A stretch of 64,000 nt of DNA from Cyclospora cayetanensis (Eukaryota; Apicomplexa; Conoidasida; Eucoccidiorida; Eimeriidae). A program made the position numbers and the translations under genes. The stretch covers positions 1 through 64,000 of the forward strand of contig NW_020312136.1 in assembly GCF_002999335.1 (NCBI RefSeq), read 5' to 3'. Position 1 is the stretch's first letter. Each line of letters starts with the position of its first letter. Shown here piece after piece: positions 9,801 to 21,470 of this stretch. Below the pieces are notes generated by a model that saw only the letters and a program-made list of their open reading frames with translations, searched no databases and was not told the origin of the DNA.

Positions 9801-12358
9801 GCGGCACGAGTGGTGGGGGCGGCTGTTTTTCCGACATCAACCGACACCAACTAATGGCATGCAGTAGCCAGTGCTTCCAGGCTCTGAAAGGCCAGCGAAA
9901 GCTCAAGGGCAGCAGAGTTGCAGCAGCTGCAGCAGATGATGCTGCTGCGCTTGGCAGGGAGCCGACGACTTCCTCAGAAGCTGTGCAGAAATCAGATGAG
10001 GCTTTAGCAAGAGCAGCAGCAAGAGCAGCAGCAAGAGCAGCAGCAAGAGCAGCAACAAGAGCAGCAACGAGAGCAGCAACAGGTGTCTCGGGGGATGCTC
10101 GAAGCGCAGGCATCCCCTGGATCGTGGATGGCACATCTCCTGCAGTAGCAGCAACAGCAGCAGCAGCGACAGCCGCCGCTGCTGCAGCAGCAACGGCAGC
10201 TCCAGGGTCGGAGTGGGTGCTGCGTACAGACGGCGGAGGAGTGCCCGACTGGACTACTCAGGGGCGAATAATCTCTTCAGCTCGACATCAGACTCTAGAA
10301 CAAGTCAAAGCACTTCTGCGAGACAGGAGCTGTCTGTGCCACGACTCTCCAGATGAGGCGCAGCTCTACTCCATTCCTGTGGAGGAAGGCGACCTCATCA
10401 TTGCGGGCACTGACGGTAAGCAGCCTCTTGGACTGGGAAGCGTTTCTTGTGGCTTGCGTGCTCATGGGGCTTGTTCTGCTCTCGAAGACACACGTTTATG
10501 CAAGTCTTGGTGTCGTTGGAGCAGCAGCGGCAAAGGCTTGGACGCTCCCTTGAGCCGCAACGCGAAAGTCTCCCCATCAGCCTCACTCACAGTCTCCATG
10601 GGGACGCAGGTGCTGCACTTGTGGTGCATGCAGCCTTCGTTGAGGCTTCTTTTTCAGCGTTTTCTGGAAGGGAGGGTGCGGGAGAAGGGCAGAGGAGGAT
10701 AGGAGGGGCTTTCCCTGCTCTCAAGCCGACAGGGTAGCTAGCTACAGCAGCTAGCTACCGTAGCTAGCTGCTGTAGCTAGCTACCCTGTCGGCTTGAGAG
10801 CAGGGAAAGTTGGCGGGGACGCTGGAAGGTGCCTGCCCCCTTGCATGCATGCAAATGCAAATGCATGCATCTCTTTCTGTGGTGGGTGTGTTTGCGCGTT
10901 CCAGGGATTTTCGATAACCTGCAAGACTACGAGATTTGCAGTGCTATGAAGGATGCAGTCTCGCCTCTCGATGCCATGAAGCAGCAGCAGCAGCTGCTAC
11001 AGCTGCAGCTCGCTCAGCTGCAGCAGCAGCTGCTGCAGCAATGCCCAGGGAAGCAAAAACACCAGCAGCAACAGCAGCAACAGGCAGACTCGGGCGCAGT
11101 GCGTTGCCATCCAGAAGAACTCGCAGCAGAAGAGGAAGAACGGCATCATGCTTGCTGCTGTTGCACTCCAATACTGCCTACCGAAAGCCCGACTAGCCGC
11201 AGCAGCCCGACTTTCAAAGAATCTTCATCTTCAACTCCGTCTTCGGGGGCGACAAGACCAACTTGCCCGCATGTATGCTTCTGCTCATTAACTCCTTTCT
11301 ATATCTGCTATTCACTGGCTCCTCTGCGTGGCCGCTGCTGCGGAAAAAAGTCTGATGTTTCCCACTGGCTTCCCGAAGAGGGCACCCATAAATGCAATGG
11401 AGATGGAAACAGTAGCTAATGCGGTGTGTTTGTGTATGTATGTGTATGTACTGTGTGTATGTATATATATATGTAGTGTATGTATGTATATACATGTAGT
11501 GTATGTATGTATATGTAGTGTATGTATGTATGTGTATGTGTATGTATGTATGTGTATGTACTCTATGTATATATATATGTATGTACTCTATGTATATGTA
11601 TGTATGTACTGTGTGTATGTATATGTATGTATATATATGTAGTGTATGTATATGGATGTATATCTATGTATGCGTATGTACAGATGTATGTACTGCATGT
11701 ATGTACTGCATGTATGTACTGTGTGTATGTACATATGTATGTACTGCATGTATGTTTATGTATGTATATATATGTAGTGTATGTATATGGATGTATATCT
11801 ATGTATGCGTATGTACAGATGTATGTACTCTATGTATGTATAGATGTATGTAGTGTGTGTATGTATGTATATGCATGTATGTATACATATGTATGTACTG
11901 TATGGATGTATGTGTATGTGTCCACTACGGTCTCATCTGCAGTTGTTGGCATCCCGCCTCTGCCGCTTGGCGTTTGAGCGAAGTATTGAGACGAACGCAA
12001 GGACTCCTTTCGCTAGAGAGGCTCGCAGGTCAGACAGCACTCGAGGTAGTAGGAGTAGGAGCGGAAGCGGCAGTAGGGGGCGACACACCGCAAGCACTTT
12101 CCAATGCAGAGGGGGTCAGGGGAGGGGGGTGGGGATGCATGACGACTGCTCATGCATCGCAGCAAGTGTCCACGTTTCTGCCTTTGTTGCAGGTGTGGAT
12201 TTGATTTTAAGGGGGGTAAGAAGGATGACGCAGCAGCACTGGTTGCCTGGGTGTGTTCCCCATACACTCCGCTAGTAGAGCACCTTATGTTGCATCCCGC
12301 TGCACCAGAGGGGTCTTCTGATGGGGGCGCTCCCTCCGAAACGAGTTCGAAATCTTAG
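6888..12358 (+). CDS. PTC7-like PP2C protein phosphatase
   Basis: Predicted Mn/Mg-dependent serine/threonine phosphatase of the PP2C (PPM) family, nearest to the PTC7/PPTC7 subgroup. Exons: 6888-8845, 9244-10415, 10905-11272, 11943-12028, 12193-12358; phases agree and give about 1249 residues, against 300-400 in typical PTC7. Motifs in order are 'GIADGVGSWGDFG' near residue 485, 'GVANVGDCSLLVLR' near 640, 'FNCPFQL' just after the first junction, 'IIAGTDGIFDNL' across the second intron, and 'GGKKDDAAALVAWV' near the C-terminus. These supply the metal-binding aspartates. The extra length is Gln/Ala/Ser-rich low complexity, including six repeats of TEQQQ-type sequence (8180-8270). The start is the first ATG in the open frame; an earlier exon is possible. 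PTC7 homologues are often mitochondrial; the location here is not shown. Confidence 0.87.
7132..7208. repeat. GGGGCCCC-rich palindromic block
   Basis: Alternating G and C runs form at least three GGGG(G)CCCC(C) palindromes inside the coding sequence of the PP2C gene. Similar boxes recur near 24825, 25349, 38805 and 51096. In this copy they encode Gly/Pro-rich sequence. Confidence 0.8.
8180..8272 (+). repeat. 15-bp coding tandem repeat (TEQQQ)
   Basis: About six copies of CAGACAGAGCAGCAG encode Thr-Glu-Gln-Gln-Gln repeats in the PP2C protein, just before the first catalytic motif. The copies are nearly identical, suggesting recent expansion. Confidence 0.85.
10709..10809. repeat. perfect 101-nt palindrome in intron 2 of PP2C gene
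   Basis: Two 50-nt arms are exact reverse complements around a single central base at 10759. The inner part is built of nested AGCTAGCTAC-type repeats. It lies wholly within the intron 10416-10904, so the transcript could fold into a 50-bp hairpin between the donor and acceptor. Confidence 0.93.
11423..11930 (+). repeat. GTATGT microsatellite in PP2C intron 3
   Basis: About 500 bases of GTAT/GTATGT with interspersed GTACT and GTAGTGT variants, lying in the intron 11273-11942. Part of it, about 80-100 bp, is duplicated (near 11640-11700 and 11762-11830). The long open frames across it are artefacts. Confidence 0.9.
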
Positions 12359-14279
12359 CCGTGCATTAGATGCTTAGAGTGACGGGCAGAACAATGGGGT
12401 GTCTCTTCGCTACCCCTGGGAAATGCAGCGTCAAAAGCGCTAGGCCTTCTTGGCTTCGTGCAAGGCCAGAGCGGCTGGTAGGCCCTTGTTTCTGTTCGTT
12501 CTTTGCCGGGTGGAGAGGAAAGAAGAGCACCTGCAGTCTTCTGTAGGGTGAGAGGGGGTCGTGGGATTGCATTTTGCAAAAGGGAGTGTCAAGACTCCGC
12601 AGTGCTCAGCAAAGGCCACACGCGACGGCTTAGAGCTACGAGTTGGGGTTTGAGGTCCACAGTCCAAGAATACTTCATTTGTTCCTCTCTGTCTTTAGGG
12701 GGAGTAGGCCTTCCTATTTTATCGTAGACGCTCACTCTAAATCGCAGGCTCTATGGGCTGGCTTCAGAGCCCCCTTGAAAATAGCACCGGTTGACTGCGC
12801 CAGCCAGCCAGCGGCCTGCACTTGCGATTCGGAGCGCTCACTTCCGAACAACTTCCCACCGTAGTCGGGTCGTTTATAAGTACAATGATACTTCGGACAG
12901 ATAGGCTATATATGTATATATAGCGGACTAGAGTGCACTCTTGCTTTGCGCTTTTCCGGGGGCACTAGGAATTCGCAAGGAATTGGCCAGTGCCCTCGTG
13001 TGTTGGGGTATCTACTTTCTTGCCGATGCTTACTGCGAGTTCGAGACAAGCAGAGGTACTGTTTTGAGCGCGCATGTGCGCTAAAGGCTACATTCAACTA
13101 GCATTGAAAGTTCAAAATGCGTAGACGGTGCTGCAACGCGCACTCTGGCAGTCCCTCTTGTTTCCCCCTCGTGTTCTGAACTGTGAGGTGCATGGGCCGA
13201 GAAAGGCAGGAAATGTTTTGAAAAGCCTCAGAAGCTTTCTCCTGAGCGTGTGTTGCATCCATATTTCAGTGCCTCTCCCCCTACGGCGTGCGGCGTTCAG
13301 AATGGAGCCGCACGTTGAAGCAAGCTGTAGGTTTCCCTCGCATTCTTATCCATGTCAGGCAGTCTTCGAGCGAATTTCCTCCGACTCTGACCGGAAAGCT
13401 ACTGTAATAGACTCGCCTGTCGGAGCTTTCGTTCGCCTACTGCTCAGTGTCTGATGTTCTCATGCGCTCTCTGTCGAGCGCCTACTATCGTCGAGCGTGC
13501 GCAGTCCGCGGAACGTGCGCGTGATTTGCACCGACACCCGAAGCTCTTTCGGAGCTGTATGCATACAGTGTCTCGTGAGCTCAGCAGACACCCGGCCGGC
13601 GCTTCCGTTTTTTCCCTGTTTGACCATTTCCGTGCAGGTTCGCCAAGAGATGACTTCCCTTGTTGAGACATCACCTCAAAGCACTTGTTTGCAGAGACAC
13701 CTCAAGTCACCTTTTTGTAGAGACACCTCACACCATTTGAAGAAGACCTTCCCCCGCCCCCCCTCCCGATGCGCGCAGGAGGCAGAAGGGGCAATCTTCT
13801 ACCCGACCGCGGCGTCATGAAGTGTGCAGTCAATTCGCCTTGAAGCCAGCGGATTCCTCGGGAGTGATCGGTCGGGAAGAAGGAGCTTTTCCTTTTTTTT
13901 TCTGCAATGCCGCCGCGCGATACTCATGAACAAGGGCCGTCCTCCGCGCTGGACGGAGTGTCAGGCGAGCCGGTTCCTTGAAACAACCAGATGTCTTACC
14001 GAGATGCCTGCTACACGCGCATTTTTCTGAAGCTTCTGGGTTACTGTGAGCACGAAAGAGCTTGTTCACGCACAGAAGACGCTTTGCGGTCCGGGGAGCA
14101 GGGAGTTTCAATGCCACGCGGGTTGCTGCAAAGGGGAGCCGTTCGTCGGCCTCAAACTCCCCCGTTTCCATAGATCAGGCAGCAAAACGCATTAAATAAT
14201 GGATTTACAGAGAAGGAGGCCAATTTAGAAGGGGCGTTGTCTGCATCTTCGCGCAGCCGTGGCGTCTCCTCGGGACTGT

Positions 14280-14310
<31 letters not shown>

Positions 14311-15092
14311 TCGGCAGATTCATGGGAAACTGCGGGGGGCGTTGGCTTCTTTTTTTAAAACAGCCTTCAGACGATTGACCCCAGATCTTCTTCTGTTCAG
14401 CAGCTGCTGTGACAGTACGAGCATCATGTCTGGCCGACTCGCGCCACACACGCACACACGGTTCAATATGCGTATGTCTATATATGTGCACACCCTCCGC
14501 GCTAACAGCTCCACGTCGAACCCTGAATTCTAGTGTTAAAACTTCTGGCTCCCGAGTTCAAAGCCTTTGGGGTCACTTCGGGTGTATATGCCTGCCCCCA
14601 CGACGGTTTTTTCGACGACATCTCTTGCGTATTGTTTCCCCGCCAACAAAAAAAGGCCGAAAACATCGATGTCGCGCATGTAATCTCCCATATGCACAGC
14701 GTGGCGTTTCCCTCTGTGCCGTGCAGCTGCAAACGTGGCCCCTCACGGTTCTTTCCGAGAGACAATTGCCTCCTTTCGTTCCTGTGCCTTGCTCCCAGCG
14801 ATACAGCAGGGGGGAAAGGGGGGGAAGGGGAACCAGCTGAAGCACCGGCAGTCCAATGGAAGCAACAGTAGGCTCGAAGGCCAGAACCACACCGAGAGAG
14901 AGAGATATATAAGAACGGCAGCTTAACAGCGCGTGCAGTGTACAGACAGCTGGAGTCCGTTCGGCTGGCTCTGCCTCACGGGCTGCACGTTCCTAATAAT
15001 CGGCAGCTACATTTGTTTACGCGCGACACTCACTCCTGCGAACTGTACATGCGCAGTTTCCAAACCTCCAGCAAGCCTTTTCGCTATCTGGC
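12359..15092. other. intergenic, no supported gene
   Basis: I see no recognisable gene between the phosphatase and NAD kinase. A diverged relative of the dispersed LTR-like repeat lies near 13130-13260. There is a short CAG run at 14280-14310. An open frame on the minus strand (about 13830-14171, with an ATG) has mixed composition but no family resemblance. The 3'UTR of the phosphatase and the promoter of NAD kinase must lie here. Confidence 0.5.
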
Positions 15093-18000
15093 ATGTCTGA
15101 TGGAAGTGCCTGTGGCAGCAGGTCTTACGAATTCAGGATGGAGAATCAGCAGCACCTCAGCTGCCCGCCGCTAGAGCAGCAAACGGGAGGCAGCAGCAAT
15201 TGCAGCAGCAGCAATAGCAGCAGCAGCAGCAATAACAGTAGCAGCAGTAGCAACACACAAACGCAGCGTCAGTTGCAAAGGCCTTCTCACGGGAGAGAAG
15301 AAGGCAGCACGCATGCGGTGCTGCCTCACCGTACAAAGTCGTTTTGCGTATCCGAGTAAGTGATGTTTTCACCTCCAATTGTTTGAGGGAGTTTTGAGGA
15401 GGGTTCCCTATTGGAGTACGGCGTGTTCGGCCCTTTAGGAATGGATACACCGCGTGCTTGGGGTTGAACAACCCCCTCGACATGAAGCTCTAGGGAGGAA
15501 GTGTTTTTTTCAGCATCTTAAAGGGATCGTTTTTTGCCTGCATGCGCTTCAGGGCTGACTGGGTACCGCGTGAGAACTATGTCGATCTCCGGTGCTTTTT
15601 CCGTGGAGGAGCCAAGACAGTTTTACTGCTCAAGAGAATAAACAGTCCCAGAGTGACACGCGCCGCTGCGCAACTCGCGAGGTTAGCCACCAAGACGCAT
15701 GCAGCAAGCCCTATTGGTGTCAACTATGTTTCTTGGGAACTGCCTGATTGGAGGGGCCTTTAGGCGAGAGGCGAAGGGGGGTTGAATCACGACACGAACG
15801 GCTTTCTCCTGCGACTGTCTTCTGTCTGTTCGACACTCTCGTGCCGGATACACACGGCTTTCCACACTCTACAAGAGATCTCTGTCTCTTTAATTTCCTA
15901 GCGTCTTTGTGGGATGCGCATGCATTTTGTGCGTTCGTGCAGGTATCTCAGCTTCTCCCTTGGCCTACTCGTTGTTGTAGAGCCGCCAGCTGCTGAAGAA
16001 TTCGCGCAAGCCGTAAGTGCCTTACTATCGCAGCGTCTCACGGTGTTTCTTTTGCCTTGCAAACAAAGGACGGAGAACACTGCGAGGGAAGAAGGCAACG
16101 GAGGAGGCAGCTGTCTTGCGTTTTTTGCGGTGCCTCACGCAGTCCCTTGCCCCTTTCTCGCCCTGTCTTCCCACTTTCTTCTGTTTCTTCTTCTGTTTCT
16201 TCCTCTTCTGTTTCTTCTTCTGCTGCTGTTGCGGTTGCTGCTGCTTACGGCTTGCACGGGAGGCTGCTGCTGCTGCTGTTGCGAAACACTTCAGACCAAC
16301 GATAAGGTGCCACTAAAGACGTGGGTGGCTTCCTCCCCAGTGCAAGAGCCAGCGGAGCAGCGAGAAAGGCAACAGCAGCAGCAGAAAGATGAGCAGCAGC
16401 ACGAGGCTTCTGCGACTTCCAGAAGCGCGGCTGCTCCCCCCGGCTTGGGAGCCGCTGTAGACTTCGTGGTTTGCATTGGAGGAGATGGCACAATGCTTTG
16501 GGGATCTTCGCTGTTTCCAGAAAACGTTCCTCCAGTTCTGGGTAAGCACTGGAGGAGCTGCTCAAGTGTAGCGACGGGCAAGCACAAGGCGTATGGGGTA
16601 TTCTTTTGTGCGCATACGCCGTGGTTCTCGCTCTCTCTTTCTCTCTTTTTCTCTCTGTGTCTCTGTATCGCTCCAGCCCAGTTATACCAGATTGCACTTC
16701 GAAGAAGGCTTATTTTTGTAAGTCTTACTTGCGCCCATCCTGCCCGTCCTTCCGCTATTTTTCGCGGCTTTCCTCGTGACGGCATGTATGTCTGCAGGTG
16801 TGAGCATGGGCAGCTTAGGATACCTCACTCACTTCGAGGTCAAAGAAATGAAAGCCGTTGCAAAGGCAGTTGCGCAGGGCCCCTTTGCCGTCACACTCCG
16901 ATGCAGATTGCGTGAGTGCGCATGCAAAAACAGCTTATTATTATCATCATGGCGTGATTTTTGTCATGTCGTCTTTACCCTTCCTTCTCCTTTCCCTGCG
17001 TAGCCCTCTGTGTCCTCCTCGCTGCTCCCTGCTGCTATCCCTTCGAAAATGCCGCTGTTTGCGCCTTTCTCCCCCCAACTTCCCCCCTCGTGTTTCTTTT
17101 ACCCTCTTTCGTGTGTGTTGCTGCCGCTGCAGTTTGCGGCTCGCTTGCCTCCCTTTGCATGCGTGCGAACGGCCTTGCAGAGATTCGTGTGCTGTCGGCA
17201 AACGGCGAGCTGGTTCAGTCTTGCGTCGCTACAAATGAATGTGTCATTGACAGGGGCCTCTACTCCTGCGTCTCTGTGCTGGATGTACACCTGGGTAACA
17301 AATACTTCACCACCGTCACGGCAGATGGCCTAATCGTGGCTACCCCAACTGGCAGCACTGCTTACAGCATGAGCGCAGGGGGATCCATTGTTCACCCCAA
17401 GGTATGCTTGCAGAGCAACTGCACACGCACACACGCACATGCATGCAGAAACAGAAACGGAGACAGAAACAAATACAGAAACGGAAAATGACAAAAACAG
17501 AAACGGAGAATAGCAGAAAAAGAAAATGACAAAAACTGAAACAGAAAATTACAGAAACAAATACACAAGCACACATACATACAGACAGACAGACAAACAC
17601 ACAAGCACAGATACAGACACAGACAGAAAAATACACAAGCGCACATACAGACAGACACAGACAGACAGACAAATACGAAGAGAAAACGAGGGGGAGGAAA
17701 GAAAAAGAGAACAAAACGAGCACCTAACCCCTTATGGCCTGCTGCGCCTCATGGAGAGGCTACAAACGCTGATTTTGCAGACACGTGCTATTTTAGGAAG
17801 TGGGAAGCCTCTACATCTGTATTTCTATAGGTAGTACCATTCGTTGCTCTCTCTATATATTTAACTACATATATACACACATATACATACATGCATGCAA
17901 GCATGCATGTATGTATGCAAGCGGCATCTCTACGCGTAGGGGGAAATGCGTGCAAAGCCCTCTCAATAATGCATCATGCTGGGTGTGGCGAGATGGCGTG

Positions 18001-18464
18001 AGACCAAGCCTGTTTTGCTGCTGCCGCTGCTGCTGCTGCAATCGTGAGCCCGCATGTGTGTATTACTGCTGCAGGTTCCTTGCATTCTCTTTACGCCGAT
18101 CTGCCCGCATTCTCTGTCTTTTCGACCTTTGATCCTCCCCGACACTGCCGTCCTTCGCGTATATGTTCCCCCAGAGTGTCGTGGATCGGCATGGGTAGCC
18201 GTAGACGGGCACAGACGGCGAGAGATCACACAAGGCATGTGCGTGGAGGTGGCTGTTTCGCCGTATCCTCTGCCGCTAGTAGTCCGTGATACCGCATGCA
18301 GCGATCAGCTCTGGATGCAGTCTCTCAGAAAGGGCCTTAACTGGAATATGCGCGTCAGACAGCAAGAATTCTTTCCCGCTGGAGGAAAGGCGTCTCAAAG
18401 CAGCGGTTCTGCTGCAGCAGGTGCTTCTGTTCTTGCTCTTCCTAGAAATCCTAGTGGACAGTAG
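15093..18464 (+). CDS. NADK: NAD kinase
   Basis: ATP-NAD kinase, which phosphorylates NAD to NADP. Exons: 15093-15355, 15553-15681, 15943-16012, 16295-16541, 16798-16911, 17181-17401, 18075-18464; all phases agree and give 477 residues. The family motifs are all present: the N-terminal strand 'KTVLLLKRI', the diphosphate-binding 'CIGGDGTMLW' at about residues 215-224, 'SMGSLGYLTHF', 'NECVIDRG', the signature 'ATPTGSTAYSMSAGGS', and 'PICPHSLSFRP'. The first exon is Ser/Asn/Gln-rich and probably disordered; an 'AEQRERQQQQQ' insert precedes GGDG. The start is the first ATG of a frame that splices in phase through a GTAAGT donor. An alternative frame upstream (about 14938) is less likely. No organelle signal is clear. 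Confidence 0.94.
17402..17700 (+). repeat. CA/CAGACA-rich simple repeat in NADK intron 6
   Basis: Imperfect ACAGAAAC, ACAC and CAGACAGA repeats fill the first half of the intron 17402-18074. Open frames on both strands across it are artefacts. Confidence 0.85.
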
Positions 18465-18686
18465 TTTATGTTGCTTCGCGGGGAAGGATTGGGGGGGAAG
18501 GGGAAGAAGGGGGGTAGGCATGGTCCTTGTTTTTAGAGGTTCTTGACGCGCCTGCCGCGAGACAGTCTCTCCTGCTCCGTTTTGCTTGCCAGCGAAGACG
18601 TGTGCAGTTGCGGAGTTTTGCGCGAGGAGCACCGTAGGATTCTCTGCGTATCCAGCTTCAGCAAAAACTGCCTAAGCGGAGCATGC

Positions 18687-20686
18687 ATGGCATGGCAGGG
18701 AGAGAAAAAGCTTCGCTGCTGTCTGTGGGTGTCGCCTGCAGGTGCAACGCTGAGAGAACCAGCAGTGCCTCTGCATGTGGTAAGGCGAACTGCTGCGATG
18801 TCAGCTCCCAAGGCTGCAGTATCCGAGGCTGCTGCTGCGGCATCCGAGGCTGCTGCTGCAGCATCCGAGGCTGGTGCTGCAGCATCAGAGGCTGCTGCTG
18901 CGGCACCAGAGGCTTCGGCGACCTCTCGAGATCCTCCAGAGACGAGACGAAGCGACATGCCGCTGCATTATTTTGATCCTGACGCTGCTGCTGTGGCGGG
19001 AAAGTCTTGCAGCGCGAGAGGAAGGGCTTTTGAGGGGATGCCTGCAAGCGCCAAGGAGTCTCTTCCCTGTGAACTTGCAGAAGCGGGCAGAAAAGCTGTA
19101 GACGCAGCAGCGGGTAAACTGGCACCCGCAGGGGTGACGACGTCGGATCCAGGCAGTGCCGACTTTGAAGCCACAGCCTCTACGACGACACTCAGAAGCA
19201 GAGAAACAGCGTTTTTTAGGGGGGGCGAGCAGCAGCCTCGGCTGCAGCGGAAGCAGTCCATGAAGCGCAAGCACGATGATGCTGCTGCAGCAGCTGCAGC
19301 TGCTAGTGCAGAGAAACTCTGCGCGTTTTTGGCTCCCGATGATGCTTCCAGTGAGTCTGCTTTTGCTAGAGTATAGAAGACAGCTCCAGGCTGCTTGGAA
19401 GGGGCGTGCTGCATCGTGCAGTGTCTGGAGACGGGTGGATGCGTGGAAGTGTCTTTGTGCGTAAGGAGGAGGAGCAGGAGGCGGCTCTCTCTCTCTCTCT
19501 CTGCATGCGCTGAAAAGGCGGCCCTTTCGTAGATGCTGTAACACAACACCGACACGCCACATTCAGCGTGAGGGTGTGCTTGCGCACTAGGCTGGTCACT
19601 GCATGCATGCAGACTTTTCACCGAGTTCGAAGACTTCTTTATCTGCCGGCAGCGTCCCCCCCTTCGGAAGCAGCCTCGATGCCAGCTGCTCGTGCAGCAC
19701 ATGCAGAATCCCCGTCGGCAGCTGCATGCGCTGCACGTGTTGCAGAGGCAGCGAGAGACTGCCCGTGAGCGCCTCAGGGGGAGACATCTCGTGGAGCATG
19801 GCTGCTTCTGTTGCAGCAGCAGCTGGTACTCCCCCCGCAGCAGCCGCTGGGAGCCCTCGACTCTCGCGTGCCTTGCCTCTGCGGTGCTGTGGCAGCCTCA
19901 ACGATCGCTTGCTGCTGCTGCAACCTGACGAGCAGCATGCGCAGGAGGCCGTTCCCCCCTCTACCACTGCTCCTAATGGTGCTTTGCTCCCCGCGAGCAG
20001 CGAGAGCGCTTGTTGCCTTAGGAAGGGGCGAAACAGCGTTCGCAGGAAATGTCGGCGATACTGCGGCGACTCTACCGGCGTTTCGAGCTCCTCTCCTTCT
20101 CCCGCAGCAGCAGGAGACGACGACACGCACTGCCATGACAAGCCAAGCCAGCAGCAGCGTCTGCCCGGAGAAGAAGAAAGCGCAACAGCGGCAGAAGACG
20201 ACGCCTCGCCTCCCCTGCCAACGACGTATCCGATATCTGGCAACAGCGACGGCCGTTGCTCCCCCCCTCTTGCCGCAGAGCACCCCATTCCAGAGACTCC
20301 TGTGCATTGCTGCAGCAGTGCATGCGGAGAAGAAGCCTGCACGGGAGTCTTCCACAGGCCTGGCAGCGCTGCCTTTCTATGGATCTCGAGCGACGCTACG
20401 CCCACAGTAAGTGCGAATAACGCGAAACAAGCCTCCTCCTCGAGCACTGGTGAAATGAACTTTTCGTTTGCATGCACAGAAGAGAAGCAGCCAGCACGCG
20501 GCTTCCACCCCTGTTTGCGCGAGCGCTCTGCCTGTGCTGCAGGTACAGCTGGTGAGGCAGACCACGGGAGTTTTGCTCACTGATGTCGTTGGCACCCGTC
20601 GGCAGCAGCCGCAGGGTGAGCAGCAGAAAGGGCAGCTGCCAACGCCCCCCTTTTGCGAAAAACTCAAGCAAATCGGAAGCCTTTAA
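18687..20686 (+). CDS. unrecognised low-complexity protein
   Basis: I do not recognise this gene. Three exons fit in phase: 18687-19350 (donor GTGAGT, phase 1), 19613-20406 (acceptor after ATGCATGCAG, donor GTAAGT, phase 0) and 20480-20686, giving 554 residues. An internal ATG at 18798 is an alternative start. The N-terminal part has a repeated Ser-Glu-Ala-Ala-Ala-Ala motif (about 18810-18915). The middle is Ser/Ala/Pro-rich with acidic patches and several cysteines. The C-terminus 'VQLVRQTTGVLLTDVVG' looks the most structured. The start lies about 220 bases after the NAD kinase stop, on the same strand. There is no clear signal peptide or membrane helix. The agreement of three junctions is the main support. 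A competing frame on the opposite strand (about 19596-20477) is open but has no splice support. Confidence 0.55.
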
Positions 20687-21470
20687 TTTCTTGCCGTGTA
20701 CTGGCCGTAAACGCAGCTGCACCCAGTTGTGCCGCAGGAAAGGTCCTCACGTGCAGTAGTAGCAGTCCCTTCAAGGAAGGTGTCTTGCCTCTTCCGTGAA
20801 AAAGGCAGAGCGAACTGAGCTCTGTATGTGTGTGTATGTAGGTGTGTGTGTATGTATGTAGGTGTGTGTGTATGTAGGTATGTGTGTATGTGTATGTGTA
20901 TGTGCATCTAGAGATCCACGGCATGTGTGGCAGTTTTTCTAGCAACTAGAAGCACGCTAGAGGCTAATCAAAAAGGAAGCCCTTTAATAGGCTCACTAAG
21001 AGGGACGGGCGCGTATGTAGCAGCGTCCACTAACTATCCCTAGCCAAGAGGCACACAGAAGAGGAAACGCAGCCAGTCTAGCCGCCTCAGCACGTCGGTA
21101 GGACCAACGCGCAAGCAGCCTCGCCAGCGTGGAATGCCCCTTAGAAGGCCTAGTGCTAACAATGAACAACGTGTCTTGCTAATTGCTGCTCGCGAACGCC
21201 ATACGCCCAGAGCCTCAATCTGAGCTCCCTCTAAAGGCGTATGCCTCTGCCCCCAACGTCGGCGGGAGACGAGCAAGCCGTCCGACTGCTGCGCGTTGAT
21301 GCTTGACACAAGGCTGTGAATGGATCTGAGCCGCGCAGCCGCTGCAGTCGTTTGTTCTGCCAATATGTTGCTGGCAATTCCAGCGCAGAAGCAGCAGCGG
21401 CTGCAGGAGCAGCACGAAGTGCTGCTGCTGCTGCTGCATGTGCAAAAAACCTATTGCCTGTAAAAAGGAT
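20687..21470. other. convergent intergenic region
   Basis: The space between the unknown plus-strand gene and the 3' end of the minus-strand CHORD gene. It contains a GTGTGTATGTA microsatellite at 20821-20908 and otherwise mixed sequence with no recognisable gene. Both 3'UTRs should lie here. Confidence 0.55.

Noticed and set aside
11503..11977. Tyr/Val/Met/Cys-rich open frames
   Set aside because: Translated GTATGT microsatellite in an intron of the PP2C gene.
13830..14171. Possible 113-residue protein on the minus strand
   Set aside because: It has an ATG and mixed composition, but no family resemblance, no neighbour context and an overlapping open frame on the other strand. Not enough to call a gene.
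19596..20477. Open frame of 293 codons on the minus strand
   Set aside because: It overlaps the plus-strand exon 19613-20406, whose junctions agree in phase. The minus frame has no splice or family support.
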